From contig NZ_WBWE01000008.1 in assembly GCF_008932435.1 (NCBI RefSeq), positions 62,001-126,000 of the forward strand: 64,000 bases of DNA. The letters run 5' to 3'. Source of the stretch: Brucella pseudintermedia. GTDB lineage: Bacteria > Pseudomonadota > Alphaproteobacteria > Rhizobiales > Rhizobiaceae. Below the pieces are notes generated by a model, which was not told where the DNA came from, did no database searches, and saw only the letters and a list, made by a program, of their open reading frames with translations. How positions within the stretch are numbered: position 1 is the stretch's first letter; every line of letters starts with the position of its first letter. Both the position numbers and the translations under genes were made by a program. Shown here piece by piece: positions 21,162 to 29,680 of this stretch.

Positions 21162-22196
21162 ATGGCAAAGACGATGAAAGCCGCAGTCGTGCGTGCCTTC
21201 GGCAAACCGCTGACGATTGAAGAAGTGCCGGTCCCCGAACCCGGCCCCGGCCAGATACAGGTCGCTATTCAGGCGTCCGGTGTTTGCCATACCGATCTGC
21301 ATGCAGCCGAAGGCGATTGGCCGGTTAAGCCCAACCCGCCATTCATTCCGGGCCATGAGGGCGTCGGTTATGTGTCTGCCGTGGGTAGCGGCGTCAAACA
21401 CGTGAAGGAAGGCGACCGGGTCGGCGTGCCCTGGCTTTACACGGCATGCGGACACTGCCGTCATTGCCTGGGCGGCTGGGAAACCCTCTGCGAGGAACAG
21501 GAGAATACAGGCTATTCGGTCAATGGCGGCTTTGCCGAATATGTGCTTGCCGACCCCAATTTTGTCGGTCATCTGCCGAAGAACATCGATTTCAACGAAA
21601 TCGCGCCGGTCCTTTGTGCGGGCGTAACGGTCTATAAGGGGCTGAAGGTTACCGACACCAAGCCGGGCGACTGGGTGGTGATCTCCGGCGTGGGCGGGCT
21701 CGGCCATATGGCGGTGCAGTATGCCAAGGCGATGGGGCTCAACGTTGCTGCGGTCGACATCGACGACAGGAAGCTTGATCTGGCGCGCAAGCTCGGCGCC
21801 ACTGTAACCGTCAATGCCAAGACGCATAACGATCCGGCAGCTTACATCAAAAAGGAAACCGATGGCGGCGCGCAGGGCGTGCTGGTTACGGCGGTTTCGC
21901 CGATTGCCTTTGAACAGGCGCTGGGCATGGTGTCGCGCGGCGGCACTGTCTCGCTGAACGGCCTGCCGCCCGGTGACTTCCCCCTCTCCATCTTCAACAT
22001 GGTGCTGAACGGCGTCACCGTGCGCGGATCGATTGTCGGGACGCGGCTTGATTTGCAGGAGTCGCTCGATTTTGCCGGTGACGGTAAGGTGCGAGCCACC
22101 ATCCGCACGGAAAAGCTGGAAGATATCAACTCCATCTTTGACGATATGCGGCAGGGCAATATCGAAGGCCGCGTGGTCATGGATCTGACTCAATAG
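21162..22196 (+). CDS. adhP: Zinc-dependent alcohol dehydrogenase
   Basis: A 344-residue medium-chain dehydrogenase that interconverts primary alcohols and aldehydes with NAD. Catalytic zinc ligands lie in SGVCHTD and GHEGVG, and the four structural zinc cysteines in CGHCRHCLGGWETLCEEQ. The coenzyme fold contains GVGGLGHMAVQYAKA. The ATG at 21162 follows AAGGAGAAA; an upstream in-frame extension of 57 residues has no homology and is excluded. With the aldehyde dehydrogenase it makes a two-step ethanol-to-acetate path. The substrate range is inferred from neighbours. Confidence 0.92.
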   Translation: MAKTMKAAVVRAFGKPLTIEEVPVPEPGPGQIQVAIQASGVCHTDLHAAEGDWPVKPNPPFIPGHEGVGYVSAVGSGVKHVKEGDRVGVPWLYTACGHCRHCLGGWETLCEEQENTGYSVNGGFAEYVLADPNFVGHLPKNIDFNEIAPVLCAGVTVYKGLKVTDTKPGDWVVISGVGGLGHMAVQYAKAMGLNVAAVDIDDRKLDLARKLGATVTVNAKTHNDPAAYIKKETDGGAQGVLVTAVSPIAFEQALGMVSRGGTVSLNGLPPGDFPLSIFNMVLNGVTVRGSIVGTRLDLQESLDFAGDGKVRATIRTEKLEDINSIFDDMRQGNIEGRVVMDLTQ

Positions 22197-22259
22197 GCAA
22201 GTTGCGCTAATATGCGACGGGGCGGTGAATTTCCGCCGCTTCGTACCATGGAGGAGGAT

Positions 22260-22619
22260 ATGGGTGAGGCAGCTTCCGGCGACGGCAAGGGACAGGTGAG
22301 CGCCACGCAGGCGGCGCTTGATCTGATCCGCGCGTTGCAGGCCGAATATGGGCCGATCATGTTCCACCAGTCGGGCGGTTGCTGCGACGGGTCATCGCCG
22401 ATGTGTTATCCGCAAGGCGAATTCATCGTGGGCGATACGGACGTGAAACTCGGAGAAATCGGTGGTGCTCCGGTCTATATCAGCGGTCCGCAATATGAAG
22501 CCTGGAAACATACCGAACTCATCATCGATGTCGTTCCCGGACGCGGCGGCATGTTTTCCCTCGACAATGGGCGCGAAGTCCGGTTTCTGACGCGCTCGCG
22601 GGTTTGCTCAATTCCCTGA
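22260..22619 (+). CDS. DUF779 protein associated with aldehyde dehydrogenase
   Basis: A 119-residue protein of the DUF779 family (COG3564). It has the conserved FHQSGGCCDGSSPMC motif, whose cysteines suggest a metal or redox site, and later PVYISGPQYEAW. Members are regularly encoded beside acetaldehyde-type aldehyde dehydrogenases; their role is not established. The ATG at 22260 has GGAGGA just upstream; an ATG 12 bases earlier is also possible. It probably closes the alcohol oxidation operon. Confidence 0.82.
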   Translation: MGEAASGDGKGQVSATQAALDLIRALQAEYGPIMFHQSGGCCDGSSPMCYPQGEFIVGDTDVKLGEIGGAPVYISGPQYEAWKHTELIIDVVPGRGGMFSLDNGREVRFLTRSRVCSIP

Positions 22620-22681
22620 TTTCTCTTTTCGTTTCGTGGCGAAGCGGTTAGTTAGATCGGAGGGGAGGGAGACGATCCAAT

Positions 22682-23704
22682 ATGGCCGCTGCAGGAAAAC
22701 GAGCAACCATTCATGATGTGGCGCGCCTTGCCGGCGTGTCGATCAAGACAGTTTCGCGTGTCTATAATGACGAACCGAATGTGCGCGAGGCCATTCGCGA
22801 AAAGGTTCGCCAGGCGGGAAGCGAGCTGCGTTACCGCCCCAATGCCGCTGCCCGCAACCTTGTCGAACGTCGTTCTCACCTGATCGGGCTTTTCTTTGAA
22901 AATCCGAGCGCCAGCTATGTCACCGAATTGCAGATGGGTGCGCTGGAACGGCTGCGCGATACACGATACCGCCTGCTGATCTTCCCGGTCGAAAATCGTG
23001 ACGATATTCGCGGCGCGCTGATCGAAACGGCGCATGCTTCCGGTCTCGACGGCATTATCGTGACCCCGCCCATGTCGGACGATCCCGAAATTCTTGCCGA
23101 ATTGAGCGCCTCGGCAATGCCGTTTGCCCGGGTTGCGGGCGATGTCAATGTCCACCCGACCGACAGCGTAACCATCGATGACGAGGCGGCTGCATTCGAT
23201 CTCATGGAATATCTTCTCAAACTCGGCCACCGCCGGATCGCCATCGTCATCGGTGATCCGACGCACCGTTCGGCTGAATTGCGCCTTGCCGGCTATCGGC
23301 GCGCGCTGGAACAGGCGGGGATCGAGCGCAATCCGGCTTATGAAGTACAGGGCGGCTTCAGTTTCGCGAGTGGCCTTGCTGCGGGCAAGAAGCTGCTCTC
23401 GCTCGATGAGCCGCCGACCGCGATATTTGCGTCAAACGACGATATGGCGGCTGCTGTCATGCAGGTGGCCTACGATCATGACATTGCAATACCGGATCAA
23501 CTCACCGTGGTCGGCTTCGATGACAGCGCCATTGCCAGCATGGTCTCGCCGCAGATCACCACCGTTCGCCAGCCGATTTTCGAGATGACCCGCGACGCCG
23601 CGGACATGCTTTTGAACCAGATCGAAACCGGTCGCATATCGGCTTCGCGACAGATTGATTATAAGCTTGTCATCCGCCAGTCATCCGGCAAGGCGCCGGA
23701 TTAG
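22682..23704 (+). CDS. LacI-family transcriptional regulator
   Basis: A 340-residue repressor. The N-terminal helix-turn-helix TIHDVARLAGVSIKTVSRVYND and hinge (RPNAAARNL) are followed by a periplasmic-binding-protein-like sensor domain (about 62-335) with FASNDDMAAAVMQVA and VVGFDDSAIAS. GGAGGGGAGG lies upstream of the start. The effector and targets are unknown: no sugar gene lies beside it, the preceding gene is DUF779 and the following gene is convergent. Its stop overlaps the stop of the LtaS-like gene by 3 bases. Confidence 0.85.
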   Translation: MAAAGKRATIHDVARLAGVSIKTVSRVYNDEPNVREAIREKVRQAGSELRYRPNAAARNLVERRSHLIGLFFENPSASYVTELQMGALERLRDTRYRLLIFPVENRDDIRGALIETAHASGLDGIIVTPPMSDDPEILAELSASAMPFARVAGDVNVHPTDSVTIDDEAAAFDLMEYLLKLGHRRIAIVIGDPTHRSAELRLAGYRRALEQAGIERNPAYEVQGGFSFASGLAAGKKLLSLDEPPTAIFASNDDMAAAVMQVAYDHDIAIPDQLTVVGFDDSAIASMVSPQITTVRQPIFEMTRDAADMLLNQIETGRISASRQIDYKLVIRQSSGKAPD

Positions 23705-25611
23705 CTCTGTGCGGGCTGCGCGGGGAAGAACCGTTCCCGCGCATAATTGCTGCCGAAGATCATGTCATATTGCAGCATCTGATAATCGCGGAGCAGCGGC
23801 GGGAAGGGCGGCCGTTGCTGCCAGCCTTCCTCGGCGTTTTCCGACCGGTCGAAAACCGCATGATTATCGACAACCCGGTATTGCTCGTGCAACTGGCGCA
23901 GGAAGCCGGTGTAATAGGGATGCTGCATCCCGGCCATGTCCAGAATGTGCAGCGGCAGGAAGGCGGGGCTGATCGTGCCCGTTCCCCGCTCGGCCCCACG
24001 CTTGTTTGACCATAGGACCAGCGGGGTTTCATGCTGCAGCATCAAGTCGGCGGCGGGCGCCGTGCGGCTTGCGACGCGGTTTGCCATGAACCCGGTCTCG
24101 ACATAAACGGGGCCAAGTGGCGGCAGATGGTCGCCGAAGAAGACCAGAATGGTTTCGCGCTCACGCTTGGACGCCCATTCCATCAGCCGCGCAAGGCTCG
24201 CATCGGCATCCATGGCGCCTTGCGAATAGGAGCGGATCGACTGGCGCGTGGGCTCGCTGGCGTCGGTCTGAACCTCAAGTTCGGAATCCGGATAACGGTT
24301 GGCCTCGTATGGGCCATGTCCTTGCAGGGAAACGGCGAAGAAGAAGAATGGCGCGTCGGTGGCGTCAGCCTCCCGGATGATTTCGTCGGTCAAGGCCGCG
24401 TCGGAAGCGAGCGCGCCGCGCTTTTCCAGCGGCGGCATGTTTTCTTCCGACATGAACTTGTCGAAGCCCATGCTTTCATAAACGGAACCGCGATTCCAGA
24501 ACCACTGGCGATAGGGGTGGATGGCGCGCGTCGCATAACCCTGATCCTTGAAAAAGTTTGCAAGGGAGGGAAGCGGGCGGCGAATATATTGCTGATAGGG
24601 AATGCTGCCCGAAGGCAGGAACGCCTTGGAAAATCCGGTCAGGGCCTCGAACTCGACATTGGCGGTCATGCCGCCAAATTCCGGCGAGAAAACATGCCCC
24701 GACTGTTCCGCGCGCACTGTCGGGATCGGGTCGGCGCTGAAAGCCACGCCCGGAAGGCGCGTCGGGTCCCAGAAGGATTCACTCATCACCATGATGACGT
24801 CGGGCTTGCTGCTGTCGAAGGCGGCAGGGATCAGCTGCGCGGGCGGCTCGATGGCGGCAATCGCCTCCGGGGAATAGCCGTCAGGGGCGAAGACGGTTGC
24901 CATCGGCACGTTGAGGATGAAGGCCATGGTAAAGCCGTTATGCGCGTAATTTTCCTTCTGGTCCCACATGATGGGCAGGATGCGCAGGCGGTCGCGCGCC
25001 AGCGAAAAACTCGCATAGTCGGAAATCACCGCGAACCAGGCAAGCAGCGGCAGCGCGAAGGCAAGGCGCAGCATCCGCCCCTTCCACGGGATCGGATCGA
25101 ACCGCCGCCACCAGAACAGCGTCACGCCAATCATCAAGGCTGCGGAAGCGATGAGAAGTAGCGCTATGCCCAGAGCGCTCCATGGACGGTCGCGCACCAG
25201 AAGCGGCAGCAGGTCGACGATCTGGCGGGCATAGAGAAAATCGCTCGGATAGAGCGGGTCGCCCAGATAAAGGCTTTTTTCACGGGCGGTCGTGGCCGCA
25301 ATCAGCGCCAGCGGGCCGATGACGAAAAAGCCGTAATGGATGCGCCCGAAAATGGCGTCGCTCGCGGTGAGCACCACGACGAAAAGCGCCACGGTCGTCC
25401 ATGCAGGCTTGTGCGGCGTGCGGAAGAACTGCATCGTTTCGGTGAACGAGCCGCGCACGATCCATTCGATGGCGAAAACGAGCAGCGTCGACAGCACAAC
25501 GGAAGCAAGCGCGATGGCAGCCAGACGCAGCGGCCAGGCAATAGGGGCAGCCCCGAAAATCGCGGCATCGCTCGAACGGCGCGCAGCAGCATTTTCCATC
25601 ACACCCGGCAT
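23701..25611 (-). CDS. LtaS/OpgB-like membrane phosphotransferase (sulfatase fold)
   Basis: A 636-residue inner-membrane protein with about five hydrophobic helices in the first 210 residues and a periplasmic alkaline-phosphatase/sulfatase-fold domain (about 265-570, PF00884). Catalytic features are VMSESFWDP (metal ligand Glu), GGMTANVEF (probable nucleophile Thr) and FFGDHLPPLG. This architecture belongs to enzymes that transfer phosphoglycerol or phosphoethanolamine from lipids to glucans or glycolipids, as in LtaS and OpgB; the acceptor here is unknown. GGGAGTGAG lies upstream of the start. A triple Pho-box-like array sits 37 bases before the start codon. Confidence 0.82.
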   Translation of the reverse strand: MPGVMENAAARRSSDAAIFGAAPIAWPLRLAAIALASVVLSTLLVFAIEWIVRGSFTETMQFFRTPHKPAWTTVALFVVVLTASDAIFGRIHYGFFVIGPLALIAATTAREKSLYLGDPLYPSDFLYARQIVDLLPLLVRDRPWSALGIALLLIASAALMIGVTLFWWRRFDPIPWKGRMLRLAFALPLLAWFAVISDYASFSLARDRLRILPIMWDQKENYAHNGFTMAFILNVPMATVFAPDGYSPEAIAAIEPPAQLIPAAFDSSKPDVIMVMSESFWDPTRLPGVAFSADPIPTVRAEQSGHVFSPEFGGMTANVEFEALTGFSKAFLPSGSIPYQQYIRRPLPSLANFFKDQGYATRAIHPYRQWFWNRGSVYESMGFDKFMSEENMPPLEKRGALASDAALTDEIIREADATDAPFFFFAVSLQGHGPYEANRYPDSELEVQTDASEPTRQSIRSYSQGAMDADASLARLMEWASKRERETILVFFGDHLPPLGPVYVETGFMANRVASRTAPAADLMLQHETPLVLWSNKRGAERGTGTISPAFLPLHILDMAGMQHPYYTGFLRQLHEQYRVVDNHAVFDRSENAEEGWQQRPPFPPLLRDYQMLQYDMIFGSNYARERFFPAQPAQS

Positions 25612-25647
25612 GTTCTACTCACTCACTCCCAATATTTCACAAAAAGC

Positions 25648-25676
25648 CTGTCACATTTCTGTCATGGAAATGTCAA
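25648..25676 (+). promoter_or_regulatory. Triple Pho-box-like direct repeat
   Basis: CTGTCAC at 25648, CTGTCAT at 25659 and ATGTCAA at 25670 are spaced exactly 11 bases apart, the pattern of PhoB binding sites. The array reads on the plus strand, opposite to the LtaS-like gene whose start codon is at 25611. Confidence 0.6.
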
Positions 25677-25730
25677 GCCACGCTTGGGCTGCGAGTGATA
25701 CGCACCGTGATCTGAACGGATGATGAATGG

Positions 25731-25768
25731 AGCATGTCGCCCGAAAGCGGAAAGCGGTTTCGGATCGA
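25731..25768. repeat. Dispersed Rhizobiales-type repeat, copy 3
   Basis: AGCATGTCGCCCGAAAGCGG followed by AAAGCGGTTTCGGATCG. It has the GAAAGCGGTTT core of this repeat family but a less conserved 3' end. Confidence 0.45.
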
Positions 25769-25810
25769 AGATATGAGGAAAAACAAAGAGATAGGGAATA
25801 TGAAATGAAG

Positions 25811-25836
25811 ACAGGGCCGGAATCGTCCGGCCCTGT
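25811..25836 (-). terminator. Terminator of the ABC exporter gene
   Basis: ACAGGGCCGGA and TCCGGCCCTGT form a perfect 11-bp stem with a 4-base loop, 24 bases beyond the exporter stop codon on the minus strand. Confidence 0.75.
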
Positions 25837-25859
25837 GCGTGGCGATATGGGAGACTGGA

Positions 25860-27665
25860 TTACGAAATGACGTCTTCCAGTCCCTTGGTCAGTTCCAGCG
25901 CCTGCCGTTCAAACAGGCGGCGATAGATGCCGCCCGGCTTGCGGATAAGCGCGTCGTGATCGCCTTCTTCAAGGATCTTGCCCTTGTCGAAAACCAGCAG
26001 CCGGTCGAGCGCGCGAACCGTCGAAAGCCGGTGTGCGATGACAAGCGTCGTGCGGCCAACCATCAGCCTTTCCATCGCCTGCTGGATCAGCACTTCCGAT
26101 TCTGAATCAAGGCTCGATGTGGCCTCATCCAGAATGAGGATCGGGGCGTCCGCCAGAAATGCGCGCGCTATCGCCACACGCTGGCGCTCGCCACCCGACA
26201 GCTTCACGCCGCGTTCGCCGACAAGCGTTGCATAGCCCTTCGGCAGACGGCTGATGAAGTCGTGCGCGCTTGCGAGCTTTGCGGCCTCCTCGATCTCCGC
26301 CTGTGTCGCGCCGGGGCGGGCATAGGCGATGTTCTCGGCCAGCGTCCGGTGAAACAGGATCGGCTCCTGCTGCACGATGGCGATCTGCGATCTGAGCGAG
26401 GCCTGCGTGACATCGGCGATGTTCTGCCCGTCAATCCGGATCGCGCCGCCGCTGACATCGTAAAGCCGCTGGATCAGCTTGACGAATGTCGTCTTGCCCG
26501 AACCCGAATGACCGACCAGACCTACACGCTCGCCAGCCTCGATCTTGACCGAGAAGTCGCGATAGAGAGCCGCATCGTGCTTGCCGTAATGGAAGGTGAT
26601 GTGATCGAAAGTGATCTCGCCATTTCCGATCTTTATCGCCGGTGCATTCGGCTTGTCGGCGATGCCGTAAGGCTGTGCTTCGATATCGACCAGTTCCTCC
26701 ATGTCGTTGACGGAGCGCTGCAGGTTGCGGATATGCATGCCCACATCGCGCAGATAGCCTTGCAGCATGAAGAAGGCGGTCAGGACGAAGGTGATATCGC
26801 CCGCCGTCGCCTTGCCCTGGCTCCACAGATAGAGCGCAAAGGCAATGACCACGCCGCGCATCACCAGAAGGTTCGCCCCCTGAATGAAGCCGTTCAGCGT
26901 ACCGATCAGCCATGTGCGGCGCGTGCGGCCGCGCCACTTGGTCACGACCTTGGCAAGACGCACATCCTCGCGGGCTTCCGCGCCGAATGCCTTGACGACG
27001 GCATTGCACGAAATCGCATCGGCCAAAGCGCCGCCCATCCGCGTGTCCCAGCTATTGGCGAGCGTCGCGGCAGGCGCGACGAAGCCGAGCGAGATCACGA
27101 TGGTGCAGACGATGAACAGCACCGAGCCGATAGCGACCAGCAAGCCCATCAGCGGCCAGTACCACGACAGAAGCGCGACCGAGCCGAGCAGCATCAGGAT
27201 CGATGGCAGCAAGGCCACGATCAGCGTATCGTTGAGCAGGTCGAGCGCCCACATGGCGCGCGAAACCTTGCGGACCGTCGATCCGGCAAAGGCATTGGCG
27301 TGCCAGTCGGTCGAAAACCGTTGCAGCTTGCGGAACGAGCTTGCCGCCATGTCGCTCATGATCTTCAAGGTGAAGTCCGTGATGACATAGAAGGTCAGTT
27401 GCCGCGTGATCAGCGCCAGCGCACCCAGCGCAAGCAGGACAATCAGCGCGTGAATGGCTGCATCCCATGCGCCGTCACTACCCAATGAGAGCGCATCGAC
27501 CAGCCGGCCCGAATAGAGCGGGGTCAAGACATCTGCGGCTGTTGCGAGCAGCATGCCGATTAACATCAGCGTCAGCCGCAAGGGCTGACTTCGCCAGTGG
27601 CCGAATGTGTAGCCGAGGACGTTGCGGAAGGCAGGTCCCCGGAAATCTATGCGAAACCGAGTCAT
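25860..27665 (-). CDS. ABC exporter, fused permease-ATPase
   Basis: A 601-residue half-transporter with a six-helix ABC_membrane domain (about 25-310) and a nucleotide-binding domain (about 345-590). The ATPase motifs are complete: Walker A GHSGSGKTT, Q-loop IVQQEPILF, signature LSGGERQRVAIARA, Walker B ILILDEATSSLDSESE and the H-loop in IAHRLSTV. This is the MsbA/multidrug type, which works as a dimer in the inner membrane. The substrate is unknown. The ATG at 27665 is chosen because the extra upstream 37 residues are not family-like; the ribosome site is weak. It is transcribed alone toward the LtaS-like gene. Confidence 0.88.
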   Translation of the reverse strand: MTRFRIDFRGPAFRNVLGYTFGHWRSQPLRLTLMLIGMLLATAADVLTPLYSGRLVDALSLGSDGAWDAAIHALIVLLALGALALITRQLTFYVITDFTLKIMSDMAASSFRKLQRFSTDWHANAFAGSTVRKVSRAMWALDLLNDTLIVALLPSILMLLGSVALLSWYWPLMGLLVAIGSVLFIVCTIVISLGFVAPAATLANSWDTRMGGALADAISCNAVVKAFGAEAREDVRLAKVVTKWRGRTRRTWLIGTLNGFIQGANLLVMRGVVIAFALYLWSQGKATAGDITFVLTAFFMLQGYLRDVGMHIRNLQRSVNDMEELVDIEAQPYGIADKPNAPAIKIGNGEITFDHITFHYGKHDAALYRDFSVKIEAGERVGLVGHSGSGKTTFVKLIQRLYDVSGGAIRIDGQNIADVTQASLRSQIAIVQQEPILFHRTLAENIAYARPGATQAEIEEAAKLASAHDFISRLPKGYATLVGERGVKLSGGERQRVAIARAFLADAPILILDEATSSLDSESEVLIQQAMERLMVGRTTLVIAHRLSTVRALDRLLVFDKGKILEEGDHDALIRKPGGIYRRLFERQALELTKGLEDVIS

Positions 27666-27710
27666 ATCTACAATACCAGGCCGCGTTTGAGCGGATTCTG
27701 GTTCCTTTAA

Positions 27711-27757
27711 AAGCATTTTCAGCAAAAGTGCGAAGCGGCTTGGCCCCGGACAATGCG
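27711..27757. repeat. Dispersed Rhizobiales-type repeat, copy 4
   Basis: Begins AGCATTTTCAGCAAAAGTGC, continues GAAGCGGCTTGG and ends GGACAATGCG. It shares CAGCAAAAGTGCGAAGCGG exactly with the copy at 41489. Confidence 0.7.
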
Positions 27758-28188
27758 TGAAAACAAGATGAAACAAGCAGCCGGTGATGGCTGCGGCAAA
27801 TCTGGAAGTTTTGGAATGTGCCCCTTTAGGGAGGGCGTTCAGGCCTTAGCCTGCATCGCGGACCAAGGACTTAAAGCTTGGAAGCGCCCGCGCGAACACT
27901 GGGCACCATCGGGAATGGGTAATGGACACGCATCTCATACCTCTTGCCAGTGTTGCAGATGGGTGCACAATAAATGAGCAAAAATATTTGCCAAGCCGCA
28001 AAATGACGATTTTGCCAACTGGTCGTTGACTGTGACAATTTTGCAAGATGCGCCTTTCCGGGCCGGGTCGCGAGACTTATTTTCACTTTTTTCGTTACAG
28101 GACGGCTCCGGTCTTGCAATTCCGCCGCTCATGGGTGAAGGGTCGTTCTGAGATATATCAGAGCCTTGCGGCGCACAGGGAGAGTTCC
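27758..28188. other. Gene-free region before the semialdehyde dehydrogenase
   Basis: About 430 bases between the divergent exporter and dehydrogenase genes. No supported ORF. It contains the ATTTTGC inverted repeat described separately and a TTGACT hexamer at 28026 that may be a -35 element. Confidence 0.45.
27998..28044. promoter_or_regulatory. GCAAAAT/ATTTTGC repeat cluster
   Basis: GCAAAAT (27998) and ATTTTGC (28009) form a perfect 7-bp inverted repeat with a 4-base spacer, and a third ATTTTGC occurs at 28038. It lies about 150 bases before the dehydrogenase start and flanks a TTGACT promoter-like hexamer. The cognate regulator is unknown. Confidence 0.4.
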
Positions 28189-29622
28189 ATGACAGTACAT
28201 CAAAATCTGATTGCGGGCGAATGGGTCGGCGGTGACGGAATCGCCAACATCAATCCTTCGGACACCAATGATGTTGTGGGAACCTATGCGCGGGCAACGG
28301 TTGAGGACACCAAGGCCGCGATTGCCGCCGCGAAGGAAACTTTTCCGGCATGGTCGCGTTCCGGCATTCTGGAACGCCATGCGATCCTGCGTAAAACCGC
28401 CGATGAAATCCTTGCCCGCAAGGACGAGCTTGGCCGTCTTTTGTCGCGCGAGGAAGGCAAGACGCTAGCCGAAGGCATCGGCGAAACCATCCGCGCCAGC
28501 CAGATTTTCGATTTCTTTGCTGGCGAGGCCCTGCGTCTGGCGGGCGAGGTTCTGCCTTCTGCGCGTCCGGGCATCGGCGTGGAAATCACCCGCGAGCCTG
28601 TCGGCGTCGTCGGCATCATCACGCCATGGAATTTCCCGATCGCCATCCCGGCCTGGAAAATCGCGCCAGCGCTCTGCTATGGCAACACCATCGTCTTCAA
28701 GCCGGCTGACCTCGTACCGGGCTGCTCTTGGGCGATTGTCGATATCCTGCATCGCGCCGGTCTTCCGAAGGGCGTTCTCAATCTCGTCATGGGCAAGGGT
28801 TCGGTGGTCGGCCAGACCATCCTCGACAGCGCTGACGTCAATGCCGTGACCTTCACCGGCTCGACCGGGACGGGCAAGCGTGTTGCGGCGGCTTCCATCG
28901 AGCACAATCGTCGCTTCCAGCTCGAAATGGGCGGCAAGAACCCGGTCGTGGTTCTGGATGACGCCGATCTCAATGTGGCTGTGGAATCCGTCGTCAATTC
29001 GGCTTTCTTCTCCACCGGCCAGCGCTGCACGGCGTCTTCGCGCATCATCGTGACGGAAGGCATCCACGACAAGTTCGTCGCCGCGGCAATCGAAAAGCTG
29101 AAGACCGTGACGGTCGACAATGCGCTGAAGCAGGGCACCCATATCGGCCCGGTGGTCGATGAGAGCCAGCTCAAGCAGGACATGGATTATATCGAGATCG
29201 GCCGCAAGGAAGGCGCGAAGCTTGCCTTTGGCGGGGAGCGCCTCAACCGTGAAACGCCGGGCTTCTACCTCCAGCCGGCGCTGTTCACGGAAGCCACCAA
29301 CCAGATGCGCATCAGCCGCGAGGAAATCTTCGGCCCTGTCGCCTCGGTCATCCGCGTCAAGGATTACGAAGAAGCGCTTGCCACTGCCAATGATACGAAT
29401 TTCGGCCTGTCGTCGGGCATCTGCACGACGAGCCTGAAATATGCGACCCACTTCAAGCGCAATTCGGAAGCGGGCATGGTGATGGTCAATCTGCCGACGG
29501 CTGGTGTCGATTTCCACGTGCCGTTCGGCGGGCGCAAGGGTTCGAGCTACGGTCCGCGCGAGCAGGGCCGCTACGCAGCCGAGTTCTACACCACGGTCAA
29601 GACGGCCTATACGCTGGCCTGA
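28189..29622 (+). CDS. NAD(P)-dependent semialdehyde dehydrogenase (2,5-dioxovalerate type)
   Basis: A 477-residue aldehyde dehydrogenase. Motifs are ITPWNFPIAIPAWK, the cofactor loop FTGSTGTGKR, general base Glu in LEMGGKNP and the catalytic Cys in STGQRCTASSR. The end GGRKGSSYGPREQGRYAAEFYT is typical of alpha-ketoglutaric-semialdehyde dehydrogenases that finish non-phosphorylating pentose, hydroxyproline or sugar-acid degradation; succinate semialdehyde dehydrogenase is the nearest alternative. CAGGGAGAG precedes the ATG at 28189. It is a single gene with its own terminator, so context does not fix the pathway. Confidence 0.85.
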   Translation: MTVHQNLIAGEWVGGDGIANINPSDTNDVVGTYARATVEDTKAAIAAAKETFPAWSRSGILERHAILRKTADEILARKDELGRLLSREEGKTLAEGIGETIRASQIFDFFAGEALRLAGEVLPSARPGIGVEITREPVGVVGIITPWNFPIAIPAWKIAPALCYGNTIVFKPADLVPGCSWAIVDILHRAGLPKGVLNLVMGKGSVVGQTILDSADVNAVTFTGSTGTGKRVAAASIEHNRRFQLEMGGKNPVVVLDDADLNVAVESVVNSAFFSTGQRCTASSRIIVTEGIHDKFVAAAIEKLKTVTVDNALKQGTHIGPVVDESQLKQDMDYIEIGRKEGAKLAFGGERLNRETPGFYLQPALFTEATNQMRISREEIFGPVASVIRVKDYEEALATANDTNFGLSSGICTTSLKYATHFKRNSEAGMVMVNLPTAGVDFHVPFGGRKGSSYGPREQGRYAAEFYTTVKTAYTLA

Positions 29623-29653
29623 TGATTCTGGCCTGAAGACCGCGATGAATGCG

Positions 29654-29679
29654 AAAACCGGCGGGCGACCGCCGGTTTT
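29654..29679. terminator. Bidirectional terminator between dehydrogenase and thi operon
   Basis: AAAACCGGCGG and CCGCCGGTTTT form an 11-bp stem with loop GCGA, with a T-run on the plus side and A-run on the other. It ends the dehydrogenase gene and the converging thiamine operon. Confidence 0.88.
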
Positions 29680-29680
29680 T

